DNA from: JACCXG01 sp963836735
GTDB taxonomy: Bacteria; Acidobacteriota; Vicinamibacteria; Vicinamibacterales; 2-12-FULL-66-21
Length of the DNA: 64,000 bases
Direction of reading: 5' to 3'
Assembly: GCA_963836735.1 (NCBI GenBank)
Contig: CAWIKP010000040.1
Location: forward strand, 1-64,000
A program made the position numbers and the translations under genes. This document shows, in pieces, positions 1-8,628 of this stretch (position 1 is its first letter; each line of letters starts with the position of its first letter). The notes beneath the pieces were generated by a model. That model was not told where the DNA came from. It searched no databases and saw only the letters and a list, made by a program, of their open reading frames with translations.

Positions 1-5
1 TCGGC

Positions 6-3000
6 GTGCTCGCGCTATTACTGTGCCTGGCGGCTCCCGCCTGGGGTCAGGAACAGCGCGGCGCCTTGGAAGGGACGATCCGTGACGCGCAGGGCGCGGT
101 TCTGCCTGGTGTCACGGTCGAAGCCCGCAGCGCAGCACTTATCGGCGTGCGAGCGGTGGCGTCCGATTCGACCGGGTTGTACCGGTTTCCTGCGCTTCCG
201 CCCGGCGACTACCTGATCACTGCGAAGCTGGCCGGATTTCAAGAGGCCAAGTCGCAGGTCATTTCGCTCTCGGTTGGTCAAACGCTGAGGGCCGATCTCA
301 CAATGGCGCTCGCCGGGGTCGCCGAGGAGGTCCAGGTGACCGCGGGTCAAAGCGTCCTGGACGTCGCATCGGCGAGAACGACAACGACGATCTCCGCGAA
401 ACTGATCGAGCAGCTTCCGCGCGGCCGCACCTTCAACACGCTGTTGCAGGTGGCGCCCGGCGTTCGGGCAGAGCCGAAGGCGGGCTCGGCGGGCGTGGGC
501 GGGTATCAGTTCGACGGCGCCAGCGGCTCCGAGAACGTGTTCATCGTCGATGGCGTCGATGTCTCCAACATCAGGAATGCCTCGCTTGGCACCTCCGATG
601 CGATTCCGTTCGAGTTCGTGCAGGAAGTGCAGGTCAAGAGCGGCGGCTTCGAAGCGGAGTTCGGCGGCGCACTCGGCGGCGTCGTCAACGTCGTCAGCAA
701 GTCCGGAAGCGACAAATTCCATGGTGAAGCTCTCTATCAGTTCACGGGCAGCACCTTGAACACCGGGCCGCGCGGCACCTTCCGGCGCGACCCGTTCGAC
801 GCGACGAAGGCGGAGTTCTTCGAGCCCGTTGAAGACGACTACACCAGTCAATTCTCGGGGATTACGATCGGCGGCCCACTCGTGAAAGATAAGCTCCGCT
901 TCTTCGGCGGCTACATTCCCGAGGTCTACAACACCGACCGATCGATCAGTTTCGTGACCGCGACGGCCCCCTTCGGAGTCCGTGATTCCTCATCCAAAGT
1001 GTTTCGGCACCGCGGGAACGGCCGGCTCGATTACGTGCCACTTCAGAACCTGCAGATCAACGCGTCGTATTTCTGGAACCCGGTAAAGACGACGGGATTG
1101 CTCACCGGCAACGACCCGAAGGTGCTGCCGCCAACAACCGACCTCACGACCCAGGGCGGCTACACGCAGTCGAACGCCACGAACGTGGGCGTCAATTTCA
1201 TGGCCAGCTCGCGATTCCTCATCAGCGCGCGCTACGGCTACAAATACCTGAATGACAAGGGCAACACCTACGGCAAGGACTACGTACCGTACCTCGTGTA
1301 CAACACGGCGTCGACCAATGGCGGCGTCGTCGTTCCGCCTCAGTACGCGGGTGCCGCAGGGTATACGAACGTCGCGAGTACGTTCACGATTCAGCATGAT
1401 CTGCTGACACGTCACAACGTGTATCTCGACGGTACATTCTTCGGCTCCCTCGGCGGGCAGAATCACACGCTCAAAGTCGGGTACGCGCTGAACCGGGTCG
1501 CCAACGATGTGCTGAGCGATTACCAGCAGGGGCGGTTCAATATCAACTGGGGCGAAGGGTTCACGCGCGGCTCCATCGTCAATGCCCGCGGCGCATACGG
1601 GTACTACACCTGGCAGGACGGCGTACGCCTGAACTCCGCGGTCAACAGCCGCAATCAGGGCTTCTATGTGCAGGATGCCTGGCAGGTCCATCCCAGGGTC
1701 ACTATCAACGCCGGTGTCCGCATCGAGGACGAGTTCCTGCCGCCTTTCCGGGCCGAGCAGGATGGTGTCAAGATCGCTAATCCGATCAGCTTCGGGTGGG
1801 GCGACAAGATTGCACCGCGAGTCGGCGGCGCCTGGGATGTTCGCGGAGACGGTAAATGGAAGATTGCATCGAGCTGGGTACGCGTCAACGACGTGTTGAA
1901 GTACGAGCTCGCGCGTGGTTCGTTCGGCGGTGATTACTGGCACGATCACGTGTACACGCTCGATAGCCCGGACCTGAGCCGCCTGTCGCTGTCGAGCCCA
2001 GGCGCACTTGGCTCGAAGCTCATCGAAATCGACAACCGGACGGTGCCGATCAACGCCCAAGGTCAGCTCGAGGGCATCGATCCAGACATCGACCCGATGT
2101 CGCACGATGCATACGACGTCTCGACGGAGTTCTTGCTGCGGCCGACGATGCGTCTCACGATGCGATACTCGCACAAGCATCTTCGCCGGGCGATCGAGGA
2201 CATCGGCGTCCTCAATGAGGACGAGAGCGAGGTCTACACGACCGGCAATCCCGGCTACCATTCCACCTCGGATGCGGAGAAAACCGCAGCCGGTGGCTCG
2301 CTGGTGCCGAAGGCGCAGCGCGACTACGACGGCTTCGAAATCCGGATCGACGGCAACAACCGGCGCTTCTCCTACAACGCGTCGTACACGTTGAGCCGGC
2401 TGTATGGCAACTGGGCGGGACTGGCGAACTCTGACGAGAACGGCCGGTCGGACCCGAACGTGAGCCGCGCATTCGACTTGTCCCCCGGCAACTTCGATGC
2501 GACGGGGCACAACGTGCTCGGGCGTCTTGCGACCGACCGGCCCCACACTCTCAAGCTGTTCGGCAACTACACGCATGACTGGGCGCTCGGATCGACCAGC
2601 GTGGGCCTGTCTCAGCTCGCGTATAGCGGCACGCCTCTGAGCTCGGAAGTGACCTTCATCGTCCCGGTCCTTTACAACGGTCGCGGCGATCTCGGTCGGA
2701 CGGACAGCTTCACGCAGACCGATTTGCTCCTGCGACACAGCTTCAGTGTAGGCGGCTCGTCCCGAATCGCGCTCGAGGCGTACACGTTCAACCTGTTCGA
2801 TCAGAAGTCGGTCACGAACGTAACGACGAGGTATAACCGCAACGGTAGTATCCCAGGCTCGTTTGTGCCGCAGCTGTACGACGGGACGATCGGCGATGTG
2901 ACGCGTCTGGTCAGCGCACCGGGTGGGCCGTCGCCGTCGTATAACCCGATTTACAAGATGCCGTTGTCGTACCAGACCGGTCGCACGATGACTCTGGGTG

Positions 3001-3017
3001 TTCGTTTCCTGTTCTGA
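6..3017 (+). CDS. TonB-dependent receptor, Oar-like, with carboxypeptidase-regulatory N-domain
   Basis: Outer-membrane TonB-dependent transporter of the large Oar-like type common in Acidobacteriota. Residues about 18-100 form a carboxypeptidase regulatory-like beta-sandwich (GTIRDAQGAVLPGVTVEA). Residues about 110-230 are the plug, with the FIVDGVDVSN motif. The rest is a 22-strand-type barrel ending in TLGVRFLF with the C-terminal aromatic expected of outer-membrane proteins. The only start in the window is GTG at 6; the visible leader has a hydrophobic core and an A-W-G-Q cleavage region but no basic n-region, so the true start probably lies just upstream of the window. The frame is uninterrupted for 1003 residues. 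The substrate cannot be told from sequence. Confidence 0.93.
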   Translation: MLALLLCLAAPAWGQEQRGALEGTIRDAQGAVLPGVTVEARSAALIGVRAVASDSTGLYRFPALPPGDYLITAKLAGFQEAKSQVISLSVGQTLRADLTMALAGVAEEVQVTAGQSVLDVASARTTTTISAKLIEQLPRGRTFNTLLQVAPGVRAEPKAGSAGVGGYQFDGASGSENVFIVDGVDVSNIRNASLGTSDAIPFEFVQEVQVKSGGFEAEFGGALGGVVNVVSKSGSDKFHGEALYQFTGSTLNTGPRGTFRRDPFDATKAEFFEPVEDDYTSQFSGITIGGPLVKDKLRFFGGYIPEVYNTDRSISFVTATAPFGVRDSSSKVFRHRGNGRLDYVPLQNLQINASYFWNPVKTTGLLTGNDPKVLPPTTDLTTQGGYTQSNATNVGVNFMASSRFLISARYGYKYLNDKGNTYGKDYVPYLVYNTASTNGGVVVPPQYAGAAGYTNVASTFTIQHDLLTRHNVYLDGTFFGSLGGQNHTLKVGYALNRVANDVLSDYQQGRFNINWGEGFTRGSIVNARGAYGYYTWQDGVRLNSAVNSRNQGFYVQDAWQVHPRVTINAGVRIEDEFLPPFRAEQDGVKIANPISFGWGDKIAPRVGGAWDVRGDGKWKIASSWVRVNDVLKYELARGSFGGDYWHDHVYTLDSPDLSRLSLSSPGALGSKLIEIDNRTVPINAQGQLEGIDPDIDPMSHDAYDVSTEFLLRPTMRLTMRYSHKHLRRAIEDIGVLNEDESEVYTTGNPGYHSTSDAEKTAAGGSLVPKAQRDYDGFEIRIDGNNRRFSYNASYTLSRLYGNWAGLANSDENGRSDPNVSRAFDLSPGNFDATGHNVLGRLATDRPHTLKLFGNYTHDWALGSTSVGLSQLAYSGTPLSSEVTFIVPVLYNGRGDLGRTDSFTQTDLLLRHSFSVGGSSRIALEAYTFNLFDQKSVTNVTTRYNRNGSIPGSFVPQLYDGTIGDVTRLVSAPGGPSPSYNPIYKMPLSYQTGRTMTLGVRFLF

Positions 3018-3049
3018 TCGGCAGCGAACGCCCTTTGGTTTGATGTGAG

Positions 3050-3084
3050 GCCCCGCGGGTTCGCCCGCGGGGCTTTTTTCTTTT
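3050..3084 (+). terminator. Rho-independent terminator of the TonB receptor gene
   Basis: A perfect GC stem (CCCCGCGGG / CCCGCGGGG, extended by one G-C pair) with a TTCG tetraloop at 3060-3063 is followed directly by TTTTTT and a second T run. It lies 33 bases after the receptor stop codon. Confidence 0.95.
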
Positions 3085-3117
3085 CAGCTGTCAGCTTTTC
3101 AGCTTACCAGCTATCAG
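3085..3117 (+). repeat. Short word repeat (CAGCT-TCAG units)
   Basis: Four imperfect copies of a CAGCT(N)TCAG-like word follow the terminator. It is one of several locus-specific word arrays in this window, found almost always between genes. Confidence 0.6.
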
Positions 3118-3136
3118 CGCGATACAATCGCCGTCA

Positions 3137-3826
3137 GTGTTTCTCGTCGCCTCCGCTCTCTTCCTCGGCTTCCTCCACGGCCTCGGCGCCGACCATCTGA
3201 TGGCGATTGCCGCGTTGTCGGTGAGCACCACGACCGAGACCGCCGCCGTTCAGCGAGCGCGTGCACTGTCGGTGGCGCTGAGGTTCGCGTGTGGACACGC
3301 GGTGCTGCTGGCGGTGGGAGCCGGGGCGTTGCTGGTGCTCGGCTGGTCGCTGCCGCTCGTGTTCGAACGCGCCAGCGAGATGGTCGGCGGCGCGGTGCTG
3401 ATCGTGCTTGGAGCGGTTGCCATCTGGGGTGTGCTCGCAGGACGTGTCTACGGCCATTCACACCGCCATGGGAACGAAGAGCGCCCCATTGGCACCTCCA
3501 TGTCGGTCGCCCCGACCGGCATTCGCTGGCCTCGGCCCATTCACATCTGCCGACGATCGTTGGTGCGGCCTTCGCGCTCAGCAGTGTGCGCGCCCTGACG
3601 GCGCTGGCGCCCTTCGGGGGCCGCGTCGGCGACATGCCGCTCGTCACCCTGCTCGCGCTTGATCGTGGTGTTCGGAGCGGGAATCCTGCTGTCGATGTCG
3701 CTCTTCGGCGTCGCGCTCGCGAGAGCGATGTCCGCGGCGACCGCCGCCCGGCTCGGTCAGGCCGCTGCGCTGCTCATGGCGGTGACGTCGATCGTGCTCG
3801 GCGGGTTCTGGATCGCCACGGCTTAG
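3137..3826 (+). CDS. NicO/UreH-like membrane transporter, frame broken
   Basis: Multi-spanning inner-membrane protein that resembles the nickel/cobalt exporter (NicO, HupE/UreH-like) superfamily. The first helix carries LHGLGADHLMAIAAL, similar to the H-x4-DH metal-binding signature, and a His-rich loop (GHSHRHG) follows three hydrophobic segments. The frame is lost near 3490-3540 and again near 3655; joining three frames gives a protein of about 229 residues ending in a final helix (SIVLGGFWIATA) at a TAG at 3824. The annotated start at 3137 is a GTG. A metal substrate is inferred from the family only. Confidence 0.6.
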
Positions 3827-3850
3827 CTGTGACCCAGGCTCGACCGGCGT

Positions 3851-3992
3851 CAACTCCCAATCTCCAACTCCCAACTCCCAAGGCGAGCGGTTCGTAGCTT
3901 CTGGGTGAAAGTCGACGCTCAGAGCTTGTTGGGGCGACGTTGCCCGTCTCGATCGCAGGATTCGCGCCTTGGGAGTTGGAAGTTGGAAGTTG
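3851..3992. repeat. Paired inverted word-repeat element
   Basis: The left arm (3851-3885) is three to four copies of CAACTCCCA; the right arm (3964-3992) is the reverse complement word, GGGAGTTGGAAGTTGG-like. About 80 bases of unrelated sequence separate them, so a long hairpin is possible. It sits between convergent genes and could act as a bidirectional terminator. No T run is present. Confidence 0.7.
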
Positions 3993-4012
3993 ACCGGTCG
4001 TTAGGTCGAGAT

Positions 4013-4523
4013 TCACTTCTTCACCGCCACCTTCCAGGTCACTCCGATCGTCTGCGGCAGATAACAGATCGCATCGTCGCAGGCCTGGTACCGGACGGTG
4101 CCTTTGATCGTCAGCGGCGCTGCGGTCGCCTTCTGGGCCAGTGTGATCGGCACCGTCATCCTGAATGGCTTGCTGTAGACCCGCTGCGTCTCTTTGAGCG
4201 GTTCGAAGAAGAACTGCTCGGCGGCCGGGTACTGGATCGGCTGCGCCCGGAACGAAGGGGCCGTCTCCACTTTGAGCTCGATCGGAATGTAGTCGGTCTG
4301 ATCGGGCGCGTACACGTGCATCTTCGGTTTCGGCGCGACGTCGACGTACAGCGTCAGGCGATCACCGGGCGCGGCCGTGGGCGCGCTGGTCGAGGTCGTG
4401 ATGGTCAGGTGTTTCGTGTCGGTGCGGGAAGGGTCGGTGGGGGTGAATTGAACTCGCAGCTAGTGATCCGCTTGCCGCGATTATCGTGGCAGCCAGACAC
4501 CAGAGTATCAGTCGCCGGTTCAC
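4013..4523 (-). CDS. Secreted DsbD N-terminal-domain-like protein
   Basis: Periplasmic protein resembling the N-terminal domain (DsbD-alpha) of the thiol:disulfide interchange protein. Evidence is the KMHVYAPDQTDYIPIEL strand region and the redox motif YQACDDAICY, with the two cysteines spaced as in DsbD-alpha, close to the C-terminus. A GTG start at 4523 gives a signal peptide (MNRRLILWCLAATIIAAS). The frame slips once near 4450; from 4321 to the stop it is clean. The membrane and thioredoxin domains of full DsbD are absent, so it would need a separate electron donor, or it may be part of another reductase chain. Confidence 0.65.
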
Positions 4524-4571
4524 CGTCAGAGCGTACCGACGCGCGGCCGGATGGCTAGGGGCGGTCTGTCA

Positions 4572-4825
4572 GCATTTATTAGCTTGCGCGCTGGGGCCCC
4601 ACCCGCAGCGCGCGCCGGTGGGGCCCCGCCCGCCGCCTGATCAGCGCTCACTGCCCTCGGGCCGCTGTTTACTGTCAACGGGCTGCTGGGATAAGCATTC
4701 TGTCCGAACATGTCACCGCAGAGTGCTGATTTAAGCGGCTAAGGGTAGCTAGACAGCGGCGTCGAGCAAAGCGAGGCTGGTTTCGCGGGGGTGGGCCCCG
4801 CCCCGCGAAACAAACTAATAAATGC
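4572..4825. mobile_element. Small element with 15-bp terminal inverted repeats (MITE-like)
   Basis: The ends GCATTTATTAGCTTG (4572-4586) and CAAACTAATAAATGC (4811-4825) are inverted repeats with 14 of 15 matches. Inside are GC-rich hairpins, the clearest being TTTCGCGGGG/CCCCGCGAAA (4781-4810). It has no convincing coding content and no obvious target-site duplication. It fills most of the gene-free stretch 4524-4940; the rest of that stretch shows only a short word repeat. A structured RNA is an alternative reading. Confidence 0.45.
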
Positions 4826-4904
4826 GATCCGAGCCGCTCGACTAACCTGATTGCCATCGTGACTCGATAGCGATCGTCAGATCCCCGCTAGCCCCCGACC
4901 TTGC

Positions 4905-4930
4905 CGAACCCGCGAACCGCGACCCACGAC
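4905..4930. repeat. CGAACCCGCG word repeat
   Basis: Three imperfect CGAACCCGCGA words lie just beyond the stop of the MFS gene. The same word occurs at 11578-11606, 19708-19741 and 49148-49176. Confidence 0.55.
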
Positions 4931-4940
4931 TACAGCTCCC

Positions 4941-6219
4941 TCACCCCATGACTCTCGTCAGGAAGTACAGCGCGACCAGCGAGACGAGCACGCCGTTGAC
5001 GGCCAGGACGTAGGGAGCGGAGCTGAGCGACGCGGCGTAGCCGCCCCAGAGGCTGCCGAGCGGCATGCCGCCGCGGAACGCGACCATGTAGATGCTGACG
5101 ACGCGGCCGCGCAGGTGGTCGGGGACGATCAGCTGCACCAGCGAGGCGGTCATCGAGAACACGCATCAGCAGCGCCGCGCCGTCGAGGAAGAGCAGCAGG
5201 TAGCTGAGCCAGAGCGATCGCGCGACAGCGCGAACGCGGTCGACCAGCAGCGCCGAACGCGAGCTGCACCAGCAGCAGCGTCAGCCCCATGTGCCGGAAG
5301 CGTCCGAGCCACGCCACGATCAGCGCGCCGACGACCGCGCCGGCGCCCGAGAACGCCATCATCACGCTGTAGCGGCCGACGTCGCCGTGGAAGATGTCGC
5401 GCGCGAAGATCGGCAGGAACGTCAGCAGCGGCAGGCCGAGGAACGTCGTCAGGAACGCGAGCACGGTGAGCGCGACGATCGCCGGCTGGCTGCGCACGTA
5501 GCGCAGGCCGCCTTTCAGCTCGTGCAGGATCGGTTTGCGCTCGGCCGGCGGGATGTGCTTGATGCGCCAGCGACAGCAGCGCGACGATCACGACGAGGAA
5601 CGACAGGCCGTTCAGCGCGAAGCAGAGCGCGGTGCCGAAGCGCCGCGAGCGTGGCGCCGGCGAGCAGCGGGCCGAAGACGCGCGCCAGGTTGAACTGGAT
5701 CGAGTTCAGCGCGATCGCGTTCGGCAGATCCTTTTTCTCGACGAGCGACGGAATCAGCGACTGATACGCCGGGCCGCCGAAGGCCTGCGCGAGGCCCGCG
5801 ACGAACGACAGCGCGAGGATGTGCCAGATGCTGGACGTTGCCCCAGAAGACCAGCGCCGCCAGCGTCAAGCGCCGTCGCCATCTGCACGTACTGCGAGCC
5901 GAGCAGCAGGCGCCGGCGATCGTGCCGATCGGCGATGACGCCGCCGATCAGCGTCAACAGCAGGATCGGCAGCTGGCCGAGAAAGTCGTCGAGCCCGAGG
6001 TAGAACGGCGATTTGGTCAGCTCGAGGACGAGCCAGCTCTGCGCGACCTTCTGCATCCACGTGCCCGACGGTCGAGGTGAAGGCGCCGAACCACAGGAGC
6101 CGGAAATCGCGATAGGTGAACGCCGCGAGGGCGCGGCGGAAGAATGCGAGCTGTAGGGGCAAGCCCTCCAATATTAATCGCAAACCATTGATGCGCCACA
6201 CGGTAAGCGTTTTCATCAT
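4941..6219 (-). CDS. MFS exporter (MFS_3/EntS-like), frame broken
   Basis: Twelve-helix major facilitator of the EntS-like (MFS_3) type, likely an efflux pump of unknown substrate. Recognisable pieces in order are FRLLWFGAFTSTVG near the N-terminus, ADRHDRRRLLLGSQ (the loop 2-3 motif), the FGGPAYQSLIPSLV segment, IALNSIQFNLARVFGP, and the C-terminal helices ending YFLTRVMG. At least five single-base frame changes are needed between 5150 and 6080. The start is taken at the second of two adjacent ATGs at 6214-6219. It is transcribed away from imuA. Confidence 0.8.
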
Positions 6220-6295
6220 GGATTTGCGATGGACGCGCTTGATCCGGTGAAACGACCCGCCGTATACTCGCTCGGCGAGGCGAAAATAAAGCGAA

Positions 6296-7056
6296 ATGTC
6301 TGCGGCGCGGGCGGAGATCGAATCGCTACTGCGGGCGCGAAAGCTCGACGTGACGCTCACGACCGCGGCGGCCTGGCGCGGGACGGACGAGGACCGGATC
6401 GCGGCGACCGGCTCTCCGCGAGGTCGATGCGGCGCTCGGCGGCGGCGTGCGGCGGGGGCACCTGTCCGAGGTCGTCGGGCCGCGCTCGGCAGGGCGCTCG
6501 GCGCTGTTTGTCAGCATGGCGGCCGCCGCGGCGGCGCGCGGCGAAGTCGTCGCGCTGGTCGATACCCACGATCGATTCGATCCGGCGATCGGCGCAGGCC
6601 GCCGGCGCTCGATCTCGCCCGCCTGCTCTGGATCCGGGAATCCGGCGACGCCGATCGCGCGCTGAAGGCGATGAACCTGGTGCTGCAGGCCGGCGGGTTC
6701 GGCGTGGTCGTGCTCGATCTCGCGGACGTCTCGGCGCCGGCGCTGCGGCAGTTTCCCATCACGACATGGATGCGGCATCGCGCGCGTGATCGAAGGGAGC
6801 GCAGACCGTGGCGCTGCTGCTCGGCGCCGAGCACATCGCGCGCAGCCCCGGCGGCGTCACCATCGCGCTCGATCGCGCCGGCGACCGTCGCCGATGAATG
6901 GGCCGGCGCCACCGCACGCGATCGCGCCGGCTGCCGCGGCCTGACGCGTCCGGCCGCGCATTGTCTCAGCCCGGCCGCTGACGGTGCGATCGTGCGCATT
7001 CCCTCTACGACGATCTCGACGCCCTCGATTCCGGACGTGGAGCCGCGAAGTCCTGA
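6296..7056 (+). CDS. imuA: ImuA, RecA-like mutasome accessory protein, frame broken
   Basis: First gene of an ImuA-ImuB-DnaE2 translesion-synthesis cassette. The protein is RecA/SulA-like: GGGVRRGHLSEVVGPRSAGR is the degenerate P-loop region, followed by VDTHDRFDP, the DLARLLWIRE strand, VVLDLAD and FPITTWMR. The C-terminal part (LLLGAEHIARSPGGVTIAL) matches the family. Frame slips occur near 6415, 6590, 6780, 6870 and 6960; the restored protein ends LYDDLDALDSGRGAAKS at a TGA at 7054. Start: ATG at 6296. No recognisable LexA box is seen upstream, although such cassettes are normally SOS-controlled. Confidence 0.75.
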
Positions 7057-7108
7057 CGTCGGCGGCCACGGTCCTGCCGAGTCTGGACCGAGCCTCGCGG
7101 CAGGTGCC

Positions 7109-8460
7109 GTGCCCGACCTGCCGTGCGCCTGTACGCCGCGCTGCACGGCGACGGTCGATCGGTCTGGTCGCGATCGCGCGCGATTTCTCGCCGCGGATCG
7201 AGCGGCATCCGGCGACGGCACGTGGTGCTCGATGTCTCCGGGCTGCGCGTCTGCTCGGCGACGCCGCAGGCGATTGCGGCGAGATCTGGCGCGTGCCGGC
7301 TGCACGCCGCGCCGGTGGCATCGCCGCCGTCGCAGACGGCGGCGCTGCTGCTGGCTCGCGCCTGCGGGCGGGCTCGACGTCGCCGGCGGACGATCCGGCA
7401 AGCGGCGCTGTGCACGCGTGCCGCTCGGCAGTGCTTGCAGCAACTCGTGGACGTCGTGACGCCGCGGCGATCCGGCCACGGCCGGTCGGCGCGGCTTCGA
7501 CGTGCTCGGCGCGGTGGGGCCTGACGACGCTCGGCGAGCTCGCGGCGCTGCCGCCGCCGGCGCTGTCGGCGCGGCTCGGGCGCGGCGGCAGTCGCGCTGC
7601 AGCGGCTGGCGCGCGGCCTCGATCCGCGGCCGCTCGTGCCCGATCCGGCGTGCCGCGCTTCATCGAGTCGTGCGAGCTCGAGTGGCCGATCGAGACGCTC
7701 GAGCCGTTGTCGTTCGTGTTCGCGCGGCTGCTCGATCCGCTGGCGGCGGCGCTCGAGCGGGCCGATCGCGGCGCGGTCGCGCTGCACCTGCAGCTGCGGC
7801 TCACCGATCGGACGACGCACGCGCGGATGCTGCAGCTGCCCGCGCCGATGCGCGATCCGCGCGTGCTGCGCACGCTGCTGCTGCTCGATCTCGAATCGCA
7901 TCCACCGGCCGCGGCGATCGACATGGTCACGATCGAGGTCGATCCGGCGCCCGGCCGCGTGGTCCAGTACTCGCTGCTCGAGCGCGCGGTGCCGTCGCCG
8001 GAAACGCTGGCGACGCTGATGGCGCGCCTCGGCGCGCTCGTCGGCGAGACGCGCTGCGGCTCGCCGCAGCTGCTCGACACCCATCGCCCCGACGGTTCGG
8101 ATGCGGCGCCGGTCGGCGTTCGACGACCGTCGTGCGGGCCATCGCCACTGGCAGCACCGCGGCGGCGCGTCCGGCATCGACGCCCGCTCGCCGTGGTGCT
8201 GCGCCGCTTCCGGCCGCCGGTGGCGATTCGCGTGACGGTCGAACGCGGCCGGCCGGTGCGCGTGGCGATCGATCGCCGGGGCATGCCGGGCGGGGTGGTC
8301 CAGCAGGCGGCCGGCCCGTGGCGATCGTCGGGCGGCTGGTGGGAATCCCTGCGCTGGAATCGCGACGAGTGGGACGTCGCGCTCGACGGTGGCGCCGGTC
8401 TGCCGGCTGTTCCAGGATCGCGACACCGGGCAGTGGTTTGTCGATGGGGTTTATGACTGA
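7109..8460 (+). CDS. imuB: ImuB, Y-family polymerase-like mutasome subunit, frame broken
   Basis: Second mutasome gene. ImuB is a Y-family polymerase relative without catalytic activity that bridges ImuA, DnaE2 and the sliding clamp. Visible landmarks are VAIARDFSPRIE and VVLDVSGL in the palm, TTLGELAALPPPALSARLG (helix-hairpin-helix region), IESCELEWPIETLEPLSFVF, and a well-preserved little-finger segment from about 7680 to 8090. The C-terminus, RLFQDRDTGQWFVDGVYD, ends at 8460. Several frame slips lie in the first 570 bases and near 8095-8170 and 8390. The start at a GTG (7109) gives MPDLPCACLYAALH, which fits family N-termini after one correction. Confidence 0.75.
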
Positions 8461-8465
8461 GCGGA

Positions 8466-8615
8466 CGGGGCTCGGGGCTCGGGGTCGGGGTTCGCGGTTC
8501 GGAGACGCGACCCGGAAATACAAGCGGCTCGTCGCCTCGGTTCCGACCGGCTGGCCGGTGAGCCCGCTGCCCGCTGTAGCGCGCAGCGCGAACGCTGAAC
8601 CCCGAGCCCCGACTC
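8466..8615. repeat. Paired inverted word-repeat element between imuB and dnaE2
   Basis: The left arm is four to five copies of GGGGCTCG/GGGGTTCG (8466-8502); the right arm is the inverse word (GAACCCCGAGCCCCGAC, inside 8588-8615). The 85 bases between are unrelated to the inner part of the other elements. It fills the 168-base gap between the two genes. Confidence 0.65.
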
Positions 8616-8628
8616 TTGACAGATTTCG

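Noticed and set aside
990..2738. Long open frame on the minus strand opposite the TonB receptor
   Set aside because: No recognisable domain, and it is the antisense shadow of a clearly coding high-GC gene.
6220..6295. SOS (LexA) box before imuA
   Set aside because: I looked for CTGT-N8-ACAG and GAAC/GTTC-type palindromes and found none; the LexA motif of this lineage is not known to me, so no site is called.
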